Both the position numbers and the translations under genes were made by a program. From Acanthaster planci (taxonomy: Eukaryota > Echinodermata > Asteroidea > Valvatida > Acanthasteridae): a stretch of 64,000 nucleotides of DNA. A model generated the notes under the pieces. That model searched no databases, was not told the origin of the DNA, and saw only the letters and a list, made by a program, of their open reading frames with translations. The stretch lies in the NCBI RefSeq assembly GCF_001949145.1, contig NW_019091532.1:254088-318087 (forward strand), read 5' to 3'. This document shows positions 11,943 through 23,598 of the stretch, piece after piece (position 1 is the first letter of the stretch; every line of letters begins with the position of its first letter).

Positions 11943-12811
11943 TGTGCAGAAATGAATTTTACATACGTAACTCTCGATCTTCCCCGCTGGCTGTTCAGCA
12001 TAACAGATCCAATATAGGGAGGTCCTAGCGTACGCCGCGGTTAGCTAGGCCTGCTAATTCACGAAGTGCTCACTTTACAACATACGATACTGACAGTGGA
12101 GTACACTTACAGTGACCTGTAAATTAAACCTCTTAGAAGTCGATCACATTTCATCCGACCTACTGCACTAACGACCCTGACGGTGCCTAACATGGTATAG
12201 TAGTGAAACTACTGCTACAATGATGTTTAGTATTCCTCTCGATATGCACAATAACCGGTCACAAGATTCATTTCCCGTACAAAGACAGGCCGTTTTGCAA
12301 TCTGTGGCCACAGCGATTATCAACACGTGAATACCTTTTTAGTTCACACGATCGTTTTAGTGACACACGTCAACAAATTCGTTTTGTATTTCCGTATTCT
12401 GTCCTCCATCCATGCGTCGATGTACATGTACAGGATATGATTCACGTACGGCTCGAGACAACCAACCGACGAAGCTCGCACCGCACAGTACACAGTATGT
12501 ATTCTGCACAGGGAAGTTCCCGTCGCATGACTCTGCAATGCCGGATGTCCCGTACATGAGATGTCGTCATTACTAGACTGCAGTTCACGGCGTACATCAA
12601 AACATAACAATGAAAATTTATGCAAATGAATAGTACTCGGTAACATGGTTGTTGTGTGACAAAATAACTCACTTGCGTCCTTTTCCACGAGCAGCGGCTT
12701 AGCATTTCAGCACGCCGTATGACTCACTTCCAGCATCGTGTCTTCGCCCTGTGCAGTGAAGTTGTACATGTGCAGGTATATCCCATTAGTTGCTGCATAC
12801 AGTACGTAGAC

Positions 12812-12864
12812 TGCATGTACATGTACATGTACATGTGCATGTATGTACAGTACAGTACAGTACA
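12812..12864. repeat. ACATGT / ACAGT microsatellite
   Basis: Tandem TACATG units run into ACAGT units. The same palindromic word TACATGTA is found singly at more than twenty other places in the window. Confidence 0.85.
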
Positions 12865-13543
12865 TCCTGCCGATCGGAATCACTGCAGGTCACATAGCAA
12901 TGAGTCCATAACATAAATTATCAATATCATCATGCCAGTGCCACTCAGTTGCCTGCAACTTCGACGACGTACAATAAAACCAACTTGGGACGAGAGTAAA
13001 CGATCCGGAGAATGATAGACTTTTCAAGTCAGGGTCCCGTTCCACATCTCGCTATAGACCCGTTCTGCACAACATAATTATTACATCAGCTGGCTTCTTA
13101 AAACTGACGAGAGTCCATTTGTAAGAATTCCTGCATCTTGAACACTCGTTGGATAACCGAAAATGACGTGTGATCTGTAGGTTTGGTAAAACGTTCACGA
13201 TGACGACAGCATTTAATGCTGGATTTAGTACTGGTCACCCTTGCGCAATAGATGACGAGCGCTTAATCGCTCGATTTTGTCAATTCATGGAGGAAAATCT
13301 TCCGTCCGCCATCATCCAAGGTCAATTTCGTAAAAATAGTCCGTAGATTATGAATTTGACGGGTGGTGACGATCGTGGGTTCATAGGTCTCAAAAAAATG
13401 TCTTGCCGTGCCACAGCAGTCCATGTAGGCCAAGAGTAATTTTATGTAGGCCTGCGTTCAGTGAGATCATGACGACTGGACTTGAACCGATCAAGCGCAT
13501 GCTGCGCTAGCATTAGCAAGCTAGCTAGCCAGCCATTTGCCCC

Positions 13544-13705
13544 ATGTCTGAAGTAGACGACTCCGAGTCCTCATCAAGTGCCATGACCGTGGCCTACTCT
13601 CTTCGATACAAGACCTTTGATCTTCAGTCGCCTGTTCGGAAAGGTTTTGTGATCGTGGAACGGCTGCACAATCTGTCTGGCATTAATTATGCTAAGCAGA
13701 AGTGA
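13544..13705 (+). CDS. Short coding-like frame, unidentified
   Basis: A 53-codon frame starts at ATG (MSEVDDSESSSSAMTV) and continues with YSLRYKTFDLQSPVRKGF before a stop; a GTGATG donor-like sequence overlaps the stop, so this could be a first exon. An acidic serine-rich start followed by mixed hydrophobic and basic residues looks protein-like. No family recognised and no neighbouring exon found. Confidence 0.25.
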   Translation: MSEVDDSESSSSAMTVAYSLRYKTFDLQSPVRKGFVIVERLHNLSGINYAKQK

Positions 13706-16700
13706 TGGCGCGATGCCCGATTTCAGTCACGGACTCGTGAACGTTGTCATAATTTCAAAGTGCCAGTTCCAAATAGACCTATACTCTCTGCAACAGAGCA
13801 ACCTGATAATTAAAAACGCCTAAGCTTTAAAGCTTGATTGAAAACCAAGAATAGCTAAGCAAATTTCATAGTTTCTGCACCATGAGCGACGAATCTCTCC
13901 AGTTGCGTATTATTTCACTGGGTGAAATGTATTTCGGCTCGGGCAGGTGTAAAATTCTCAGCCTCATTCTATGTCTGCTTGGAGAATTATAAAGTATACA
14001 GTGCTAAACTATGAGCAAGAGAAATGAATTCCGTTGTTAACCTGGAAAGTGCTTTTGTTCTCAAAAGTATTGTAATTTCCGAAGAACTCATGGCATTTTG
14101 CTAATCAATACTGTAGGACACTGTATAGGATAGGCCCCTAGGATGTACGGTTTGATGCAAACGTTGCGAATTACATTTTTTAGTTGGGTGCATGGCAGTC
14201 GCGCGGTGCGGCAAGTAGGATGTTTGCCCCAGGCCCCCCCCCACCGAAAAGGGAAAAACAAAGAAAAAACAATAGAAAAGGAAAGGTAAGAAAAGGGAAA
14301 AGGGAGCAAATCACCATGTAACCAGAAAAAAAATCGGATTTGAACCCTTCTACCGTTTGTAGTGGGCGCTCCCCCTAAAAAACACTTTGCCTACCCCCCC
14401 CCATTCTGACACCCTGTTTAATTATCTTTTGAACAAATGCTTAAAAGTTTATCTATACGAATTTCGGTACTAGGAAACATTCGTAAACACTTGTAATTAT
14501 TCATATTAGGAAACTGAATTTGCAGGATTACACGGGCTTCTTTTGAAGGTACATTTCGCTCCAACATTCTTGCGTTGGTAACTGACACTTGAGTCCCAGT
14601 GTCCTTCTACTTGAAGTCATGGTAACGATGTCTTGACTGCAGTGCAAAACAGCCGAAGTGTGGTTAATAAGAAACGATTGACTTGGCATGAGGAAAATGC
14701 TAGAGGCAAGTTATGAACATTCGCCGACGTGAGAATGTGTAGCGGGATTACTCAAGTAATGATAAATTTTTCATTACTGATCTCATTTAATTGGACGAAT
14801 TTGTTTTGCTTGAAGCCTAACGCCCCTTCCAACAACTTTGTTGAAGAAGATGCAGAACTTGCAAGCTTCATCTAATAATATGGATTCTTACGTAATATCT
14901 TAGCAACCTGCTTGGCAACCGTGACATGTTTTGGAAGCGTAGGAGAATTCGGAAACATAAGAAACTAATGTCGCATAATTCGTTATTACGCGCTATAAAG
15001 TTACCGCGAAAAACATGAAAAGGATAAAGTATATAGAAATCAGCACACATTTCTTCGACAAAGCAGCATTGGTTCCTTCTGATAAAAAAATGACATCGGC
15101 GTCCGTCGTTGAATAAATACAATAGGAACCATTTTGAGCATTTTCTTACATTTATTTTCACTGCTTCAATTATCAGGTTAGAAATAAACCTATAATAACA
15201 CGTGCTCTAGTCGATAGCAGTTACTAGTAAGCTAGAAAGTCTTGTCGATGCTGTGGAAGTCTATTCCATCTTAAACGAATGATTGCATTGGTTGGCATCC
15301 AGAACCTCCGCTGAAAAAAAAAACAATGGAGTTCATAGTTTATGTACACATACATGTAAAGTAGATGCTCACAGGATACACATATACCATCTGAGCTGTA
15401 TTTTTATTTCAATACACGCGTAATTAATTCCGCATGACTGAGTGCGTACACGTACGTGTCCACGTGTTTGGTGCAATGTGCACCTGTGCTTATCCTAGAA
15501 TTGTGTAAGACGCAAGAGGAAGAACTGTTTTGATCTTGACGTGGGCGGGAATCCCGGGGGGTGGGGGTATATATCTCCCACATACTCTTTGAGGTGGGGG
15601 AGGGGATATGGGCTGTTGAATCAACCCCCGAGTTTTTTGGGGTGAGCCCAAAAGGGGGAATGTGATTAGTTTTTCGGACTTCCCAAAGACTAAAAATCAA
15701 TGTCTCAATAAACATGTTTTGATACTAATGAACGTGACGTCCGTGATTTTAACCATCCACTGATTACTTCTTATTGACTCGAAACTGAGTAAGATTGGTG
15801 GCGCGGGTTGATTTCATTACTCCTATGTATCTGTTAGAAAATGAAATCGCCATTGGAAGCTAACAAATGACACCATGCACACGTCATCGGTGGTGTAGGT
15901 TCACTGACGTAAGTATGGTCGTTGCGAGGGGGAAAGATTCCGGAGGGAAAAAGGAAGAAAAAGACACAAGAAAGGAAAAGGGGAAGAAGGAAGATTGCTG
16001 TCCGAGCTCAACCAGCAAAAAGTATCTCCTGGAACCCCCTGGCAGTGGCAGCATCTTGTGTCTATGTTCATCTTGGACCAAGTTAGGCCTACAACGTTCC
16101 CTTTCCATTTAAAAACACTCATTTGAAAGCCTGTACCCTACCTCTATGACTGCACCATATTTCCTGCAGTTCAGACTCCTTAGCTCTTTCCCTGTTGTAG
16201 AAACGAATCTTCCAATGCTAGGCAAAAGTTTTAATTTTTTTCCCTTCGTGCACTCCCCACGGTAAAAGCGAGTCTACGTACTAATGTGAAGCCCGCAGCT
16301 GTGTCGAAGCCGATATTTAGAAAATGGCTTTGATTCGAAGCGCGCAGTTTTCAAACGTCGCGGCTCGCGCTCTGGGACTTTGTCCGAGCATGGAGCTATA
16401 AAACACGGCCCGAGTCACTTGGCTGCTGGTTGAAATTACACACGATTCATAGGAACTGGCTGTACCCACTAACACAGTCTCGCGCTTGATTTCAGGCCGT
16501 AGTCAGGTACATGTAATTCGAACCCAGCCCATAGAGATCATAAGCTTTACCATGATCTCCATCACCCAGCCTGGCTCTTCAACAGCTGTCGAGAGCGCCC
16601 TCAAGCTTTAGCTGCCTCTGTCCTTTTTTCTTAGCCATTATCATTTAACTTTACAGAAACTATTATGCACACCGTGCTCTCTATTCAGCCAAGCTAAATG

Positions 16701-17195
16701 CAGGAAGCCAACTTAAAAAAAAAACCACACACACACAGTGAATTTTCCATAACTAATTTTGTTTGTTTATTTGGAGTTTTTGGTGCGAATTCAATTTTGA
16801 AAGAGATAAAGCGGGTAACCTTCAGCTTTTAATACTGTAAATCCCAGTGATCAGATATGAGAATACACGAGGAAAAATAAAACGCCTAGGAACCTGAGAT
16901 ATGAGAGACAGATTTCTATTCAGAAGTCAAACTTCCAAACAGGCTGAACAGGGCAAAACGCCAGAACTATTCTGTGAGTGCAGTACAGGGAAGTAGATAG
17001 TAAAAAAAAATCTCAAATTTTTCAGCAGATGTGGCTTTCTATGCATCAAAATAGCTGCAATAAAAGAATAAGAAGAAACTGTACACCTACGCTTTAGGTG
17101 AGAACGTTGAAGGCTAGCCTGATTGGGTAGAGAGCGGTTCTCTACGAAGCCGTATTAAGGACATGGCGAAAAAGATTCTCTCCCCCTTGAGCTAA

Positions 17196-17316
17196 CTCGT
17201 ATGTACGACTTGTATGCCATACATACAACTTATATCTTGTACGTACCACTTATGAATCATAACTCGTACATACAACTTATGTCTCATACGTACGAGATAT
17301 AAGTCGTATATACGAA
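17196..17316. repeat. Tandem repeat running into the assembly gap
   Basis: Imperfect units of roughly 30 bases alternate ACTCGTACATACAACTTAT-like and CTTGTACGTACCACTTATG-like blocks; they are partly self-complementary. The array stops at the first N, so the gap is probably array sequence that could not be assembled. Confidence 0.7.
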
Positions 17317-17773
17317 NNNNNNNNNNNNNNNNNNNNNNNNNNNNNNNNNNNNNNNNNNNNNNNNNNNNNNNNNNNNNNNNNNNNNNNNNNNNNNNNNNNN
17401 NNNNNNNNNNNNNNNNNNNNNNNNNNNNNNNNNNNNNNNNNNNNNNNNNNNNNNNNNNNNNNNNNNNNNNNNNNNNNNNNNNNNNNNNNNNNNNNNNNNN
17501 NNNNNNNNNNNNNNNNNNNNNNNNNNNNNNNNNNNNNNNNNNNNNNNNNNNNNNNNNNNNNNNNNNNNNNNNNNNNNNNNNNNNNNNNNNNNNNNNNNNN
17601 NNNNNNNNNNNNNNNNNNNNNNNNNNNNNNNNNNNNNNNNNNNNNNNNNNNNNNNNNNNNNNNNNNNNNNNNNNNNNNNNNNNNNNNNNNNNNNNNNNNN
17701 NNNNNNNNNNNNNNNNNNNNNNNNNNNNNNNNNNNNNNNNNNNNNNNNNNNNNNNNNNNNNNNNNNNNNNNNN
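17317..17773. other. Assembly gap (457 N)
   Basis: Continuous N. Left flank is tandem repeat; the right flank begins directly with unique sequence close to a possible exon. Confidence 0.99.
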
Positions 17774-17781
17774 TTAGACCT

Positions 17782-18123
17782 TCAAAATATTTTTACAGGG
17801 ATGATTACATTAAAATATAAACAAATCAACCATTTCTGTCTGGCAATTAAAAATGGTGAGGACTGCACTGGAATAGAAAGCTTGGCAAGATATGATAAAA
17901 CACTGGGGGGACTGTCAAATTTCTGCGGAAGTATCTCAACCTTTGTGCGAGAGTCTTGGGTCCTTCTCCCAGCTTGAAAGGGGTCCCAGACGGTCTCAAT
18001 GGAGTTCACTTTGCTCGGAGTATGTTGCTGGATGGCCAATTCCTTTGATTGGTGGAGGTCAATAATTAATTTTGCATTTTTTTTCACTGAATGGACCTCT
18101 CTACTTGCTTTACAATTTTTTTT
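17782..18123 (-). CDS. Possible terminal exon, unidentified
   Basis: On the minus strand a good acceptor (CTTTTTGGTCAG) is followed by 113 open codons and a stop. The product begins with Lys-rich sequence (KKNCKASREVHSVKKN) and contains QAGRRTQDSRTKVEILPQKF, ending in a hydrophobic tail. It lies about 550 bp downstream of the stop of the 531-residue gene on the same strand and could be an alternative last exon of it, but no donor linking them was found. No family recognised. Confidence 0.25.
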   Translation of the reverse strand, partial: KKNCKASREVHSVKKNAKLIIDLHQSKELAIQQHTPSKVNSIETVWDPFQAGRRTQDSRTKVEILPQKFDSPPSVLSYLAKLSIPVQSSPFLIARQKWLICLYFNVIIPVKIF

Positions 18124-18677
18124 CTGACCAAAAAGGGGTGATCACTTCATTTCCCCCCATGGTGTTGTGTATACACCCCAGGGATTTACATCCATGTTGC
18201 TATACCATTGATTTCACATAAATTTCCTTCTCAAAGCAAATCTTGGAGTTGCTCCTTGCTGTACTTTCACTTTAGTTAGTACTCTTTCTACCCTATAAAT
18301 CACTTCTCATTCCACTGTTTCTTGGAATGGCCCAAAAACTTCCAAGAGAAAATTTGCCGGTTATACAATTCAATTTAAATACTTACACTGACAATAAAAT
18401 TTCTGATCTTTCCCTGGAGAAGACCTAAATATCACTTTAAATTTGTGGCCAACTTTATAACTATTACAAATTATTACCAAATTCTTTGAAATCCAGCAGT
18501 GCAAGAGAGAACAGAAATGGAGACTGAGACTGACTGAGACTGAGACAAGGGCTGACTCTCAGAAATGACTTGGGGGGAGATATGAAATGTGTTGAGTCTT
18601 CCAAGAACCTGGGGTGGGGTTTGCCACTCATCTTTTACCCAAACGCAGATCTATCTAATTGGGAAATTGACACTGAT

Positions 18678-20273
18678 CTATGGAGTGCCGAAAGTCTTTT
18701 GGAAAACAGCCTTGATGGCAATCCTTCCCATCTCTGTCAGCTCATCCACACCCAGTCCTGCAAAATTCTGGGTGAGTACTGGGACTGTCTGACAGGGCAC
18801 AAACCTAGACTTGACCCTGCAGTACTGGAACCACTTCCCTGTCCCGTCCTCTTCCAGGGTACCATGACTGGCTTGGCAGTCAAAGATGAAGATAGACTTG
18901 TTGCGGTGGGCAACACACCGCAGGCATAACCCCAGAGCCCCTTGCACACTGCCAAAATCTTGGGCAAGACTACCTACAGCAAATATGCTACTCAGCTTCT
19001 CGTCATCCAAGAGGGGCAATTTTGTCTTGATATCGGCATCCTTGCAGTCACAGAGGTCTTTCTCTGTATGACTCATAGAGGCACCTGGACATTGTGACGA
19101 TCCAAACATGGATGCAGTCACATCGAGTAGTTTACATTTGGGGCTGGGAATAGCGAGTGTGTGCCCATCTAAGGGGTGGAAGAGTTTGTTCCTCCCCATG
19201 GAGTAGATCTTCGTTGGTACCCCGTACTGATTGCTCATCATTTGCCAGTACAAGCTCCATGTGCAACCGAGCGATGTGTCCAATGAGTGGTTAGTGTACT
19301 CTGTCCGCTGGTGTCGCATGGGACTGGGCAGGAACTTCTCCGTAACGTTCACTCCTTCATCTGGCTCAACCAAGCTGTCTGCATCCGAGGACGCCTTGTG
19401 GGATTTCTTTGCAACAGGCTCGCTGAATCCTTCGTCCGAGTCATCCGAGTCTGCATGTGGCTCCTCAACTCTTGGCAGAGGAGGCAGTAACCATTGAACA
19501 TGTCTCACTGGGGGACGGCGAGAGCCAACACATCGTCTTAGTTCGTGAATGCTACGATAAGTGTGAATAGGCTTGATACTCACTGTGCCTGTATGACTTG
19601 AAATAGAACCACTTGAGGGCGCTGTGACACTCACACAATCCACTGAATGATGTGCTATACATGTACCTGGATGCTTGCATGTTGGCAAACAACCATCAGT
19701 CAAGTCATGTAATGAACTCTTATTCACTGGAAATTTCCGAGACAGTTCACCATCAAACTTGCAAGCAGGACTTTCATCTTCGGACAGTTTCAAGGACGAT
19801 GTCATCACTACAAGATTTGAGACAGTTTTACTGCATTCCTCAGTTCCTCCAAGGTCCATGCCAGGTTTTGCATAACTGAATGCTGTTGAGGATGCCCCAC
19901 GAGTGTTATTCCTGACCACATCAGCACTATTTCCTGTGGGGGAAATATCCTCCATAGCGGTACTTGATGCTGTTGTGTCTGTCTTCGCTGAATAATTCCC
20001 ACTGCTCAACCAAAGAGCAGGAAGGGCTGTCTCGGTGCTAAACTCCTGACAGTCACAGGCAGTGTTCTGGCCTGCCGCCCCACGAGTTGTCAACTCAAGT
20101 ACCGAGTGCTGTGTCTCAGTTTCGGCTGGCTTGTCTGCGCTCTTTCTCCGTGGCCTCGCTGCTCTCATGACGCATTCCTCGCACCGATGTTCGGCAGCCA
20201 ACACCCGCCTCCTTTTGCTAAAAATACCGAAGCGGTTTCGGCAGTATTCATGGCTTTTCTTCCTCTTAGGCAT
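18678..20273 (-). CDS. Unrecognised basic, probably nuclear protein (531 aa)
   Basis: A single open frame of 531 codons, far longer than chance at this base composition, with a clear ATG. The N-terminus is strongly basic (MPKRKKSHEYCRNR, then SKRRR and RPRRK), which suggests a nuclear localisation signal. A long low-complexity Ser/Thr-rich middle follows, with an acidic patch (HADSDDSDEGFSEP, near 278-291) next to KK-containing sequence. The C-terminal 170 or so residues look globular, with regular hydrophobic spacing, four Cys and segments such as GALGLCLRCVAHRNKSIFIF. I could not assign a family or domain. A 53-bp intron in the 5' untranslated region is suggested by GTAAGC near 20342 and CAG near 20290. 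Rapidly evolving regulatory or genome-maintenance proteins look like this, but that is a guess. Confidence 0.7.
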   Translation of the reverse strand: MPKRKKSHEYCRNRFGIFSKRRRVLAAEHRCEECVMRAARPRRKSADKPAETETQHSVLELTTRGAAGQNTACDCQEFSTETALPALWLSSGNYSAKTDTTASSTAMEDISPTGNSADVVRNNTRGASSTAFSYAKPGMDLGGTEECSKTVSNLVVMTSSLKLSEDESPACKFDGELSRKFPVNKSSLHDLTDGCLPTCKHPGTCIAHHSVDCVSVTAPSSGSISSHTGTVSIKPIHTYRSIHELRRCVGSRRPPVRHVQWLLPPLPRVEEPHADSDDSDEGFSEPVAKKSHKASSDADSLVEPDEGVNVTEKFLPSPMRHQRTEYTNHSLDTSLGCTWSLYWQMMSNQYGVPTKIYSMGRNKLFHPLDGHTLAIPSPKCKLLDVTASMFGSSQCPGASMSHTEKDLCDCKDADIKTKLPLLDDEKLSSIFAVGSLAQDFGSVQGALGLCLRCVAHRNKSIFIFDCQASHGTLEEDGTGKWFQYCRVKSRFVPCQTVPVLTQNFAGLGVDELTEMGRIAIKAVFQKTFGTP

Positions 20274-20399
20274 GCCAACTTAATAACTGAGGTGAATTTT
20301 ATAATCGAATATCGAGATTTAGGGTGAATTTCAGCTTACCGTTTAGTTACGCGACGGCCGAAGTTGTGAGTTGAAGAAATAACGTCGTTACCAAATTGC

Positions 20400-23200
20400 C
20401 AGCACGCCCTCTCTTGTCGAGAAATTTACAATCCTCGGTAATTGCTATTATTGAACTCGATCAGCACAATTTTAGGACAGAATTTCTTTCTAATAATTTA
20501 ACCCCAGAATTTACAAAAGGGGTGACGACAATTATGGAAGTGAGCGGCAATATTCCTATTTATATTTTTTTTAGGTCATTTAATCGACGGTTGAGGTCAA
20601 AACAGAAGGTAAAGTGTGGGAGGTTTGGACCAACACTTTAATCTCTGTTGTTTTGAGTTGTGTGCCTCTGAACATAATAATTTGTCTGGTTCTTCTTAGA
20701 ACTTTGCATAATACACCTCATTCACGTGGAGCCATTTCAATCTTGTTCCCTGAATCTGTTTGGTAAATTGCAACCGTGGATTAAGATGGTACCTGACTTC
20801 TTTATAATCGCCTTGCGTTTCAAGCCTCCATTTTTACTGGTCAATTTGGAATAATTAGCCTAAGTAGACAGGTACGCATTTGTCAGGAAATTTCATTTTA
20901 CGACTTCCAGTTCTACCCTCAACTCTACAAAATATGAAGACTTCACTTCCCTTTCAATTTCAACATGGCCGACCACGAATAAAGTCTATTACGATTGAGC
21001 TTTATTTTCATGATCATGTTAGCACAACCTTTCTAACTTTATGCATGCATGGAGTAGGAAAAGCTACATATACCTCAATGGTTCATGTCCACCATGTAAT
21101 TTTATAACACGATGGGGATGTCGGGTGCTATCCCTAGTATCTGCAACTCCAGCTGGACCCAGCCATAAAATGCTATTAATTATCTGGCCCAAGCAGATTC
21201 GAAACGGTGTGATTGCAACATTTGAAAAGAGGAAATAGCAGTGCAAAAGGGAGCGTCTTTTTAGAGCACAAATACATGATGCAATCTAATCAAGTGCGTC
21301 ACGCGCAATTCGCACTGAACGCGCTGCCATTCATCGTTTCGCCCACTGCTTGCCCACGCTTTTTTAAAATCAGGGTAATACGCACAGGTCTGGTGGCGTA
21401 CGAGCTGTCTTAAATCCATACGGTCACTACCATAGACTTATATACGCATAATTTTAGGCCCGCACAGCCAGTTAATAACGAACAAAGATATGACTATGGC
21501 ATAGTTACGTAGAACACATTAGGAAGTTATCACCTCATAAGGCCCCCAGCCCCTCATAAATAGTGTACAACCTCACAGCGATAGTCTTGGCAATCAGCAT
21601 AAAACATCTGCTAAACAGTTTAGATGAAAATCAGCCAATTGGAGTGTCAGTCGGTCGCAAATATACCGAGTTACTTTATCATCAGAAATAACATCAGAAC
21701 AGACACCAAAATCAAGGGAACAAAATCAGAATTCGAGAGTTGGCTGAAGTTTTTGGAAACTAATTAAAACAAAACGGAAATACTTATCAATTTGAAGCCA
21801 TGCCCCTTTATGGGGGATTTTTCTAATGGTCAGATCGGACAAACACGTTTCTATTCCCTACAAAGTGTTTTTAAAATAGGGAATAATTAGGCCTATAAGC
21901 ACTAAATTTCTAGCTGCTAAAAAGTCATGAAATCCTCATCAAGTTGAAACGAAACAATGTTGGACTGGATGTGCCGCAGTTTTCAACTTATCAGTGCGCA
22001 AATAAAATTAATCAAGTGTATTCGAGAAAAGCAATGGAGGTCCGTGACAAAAGCAAATAAGGGTAATAAAGCTATGGATAGTAGCTAAGCCTATACTATG
22101 CCGGAACGACTGTTGGTTGATTATGGTCCTTGGACTCACTTTTCACACAGGCTTCCTTTGCATATGGGTATCTTTACTGCAAGATATAACCAGTTGGTAT
22201 AGCCGAAGGTCCCACCATTGATGATACTAAATAATTCATGGCACGTGATGGTGATCCGGTACCGCTAGTAAGATAACCGGGATTTATTCTAATGCTGTAT
22301 AATATTTATCCATCTAATGCTGTGTGGTTTAGAACTTCAGGGGAAATTATTATAAATGGTGTACTTTAATTAATAGGGGTATAAATTCCCTTAACAACGA
22401 AGTCAGCCTTCTGCACATCAGTTTTTTGCCCAAAAAAAAATAGAATTCTTTATTGGTGAGTATACAACAGACACAACGGGCCTAATTGTTAGCGATATGA
22501 AAGTCCATTTTGCATTCAATTTCTGTTTCTTGAATTAATTTTTAAAAATCTGCGGTTAATGTAAACATTCGATACTCATTAGTAATTCAAAGACCCCAAA
22601 ACCTTATAACGCGACTCTTTCAACTTCACATACTGAAATAAAGGAATCCAATATTCACAAACAAGTGAAAGTTTAATAGAAATAAATCTTTCGAAAAGAA
22701 CCAAATTTGGATGTAGACTTTGCAAATTTTAGTTAATTTTCAAAGCGTAGACCTATCCAGAACAAAACGCGCAATCAGTAGGCGTGATAGTTTTCAATAT
22801 GTAAATCCCTGTCGTTGGTTTGGCATAAGCCTGTCGTTCAAATGTGACGCATTGGATTGTATTTTTGCAGCTTTCGGTCCTGAAACTGTCATTAACCTTA
22901 TTGGCTGAGAACAGTATTTAAATAATCATAGAGCAAACAGTGTTATGGAAAACGAGCTGTGGATATATTATAGCTATTGTAAAGAATGACAAACTTAAAG
23001 ATGATCAGAAGTTCTTCATGCAAATGTTATCATAAATTTGTTCTATTCATGCATGTGGGAATGGCTAACGCTACGTTCTTATCGGCTTGAATTGTCTATT
23101 TTTGACAAAACCGAATTGTCTTTTTTGACAATATCGAATTCTAAAACATATTGTTTGCTGTTTACTTTGCGAAATATACGCTTAATTTCACGAATGAGCC
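20400..23200. other. Gene-poor AT-rich stretch
   Basis: Only short chance frames are present on both strands. No splice-bounded coding block or strong repeat was seen. Confidence 0.5.
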
Positions 23201-23212
23201 GGTGAATCCTGT

Positions 23213-23218
23213 TTTATT
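23213..23218 (-). terminator. Candidate poly(A) signal of the creatine kinase gene
   Basis: AATAAA on the minus strand, about 380 bases beyond the creatine kinase stop codon. No nearer canonical hexamer was seen. Confidence 0.4.
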
Positions 23219-23598
23219 TACTGTGTGTCTTCCCTGAAGTTTTTTGCACTCGTGAGCTCATTGTGGACTCATCCTTGTGGTTATTTCAGTATTTCAAAGA
23301 ATAACAGTTGCATTTTTTTCCATGACGTGTTGGACTGTCCTGTTTGAAGATGGGAGGAATTTAACAAGTGTATTTCACACGCTCTTTGTCTGGTGGTTTG
23401 AATAAGCTTCTTTGGCACCTTTGAAATTTTGTCACTTTATCTTGTTGTCTGAAACTAATTTTGAACATGTTTTGAATGTCTTACGAAGGATGTTTCTTCA
23501 AAATCAAAATTCCCTGGAAAACAAAACTACACAAAATTAACGAAAAGAACGAACAAAATAAAACAGAGGAAAGGTATGTTGAAGGGGACGGTTGCAAA

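Larger units (their letters stand above)
11943..17195. other. Gene-poor stretch
   Basis: No convincing gene was found apart from the short frame at 13544. It holds the ACATGT microsatellite near 12.8 kb, G/C-run-rich tracts near 14.2 and 15.6 kb, and a purine-rich tract at 15930-16000. A segment near 15.55-15.65 kb resembles one near 6.48-6.56 kb (both include a GG..CT.TTGAATCA core), suggesting a dispersed repeat. Confidence 0.5.
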
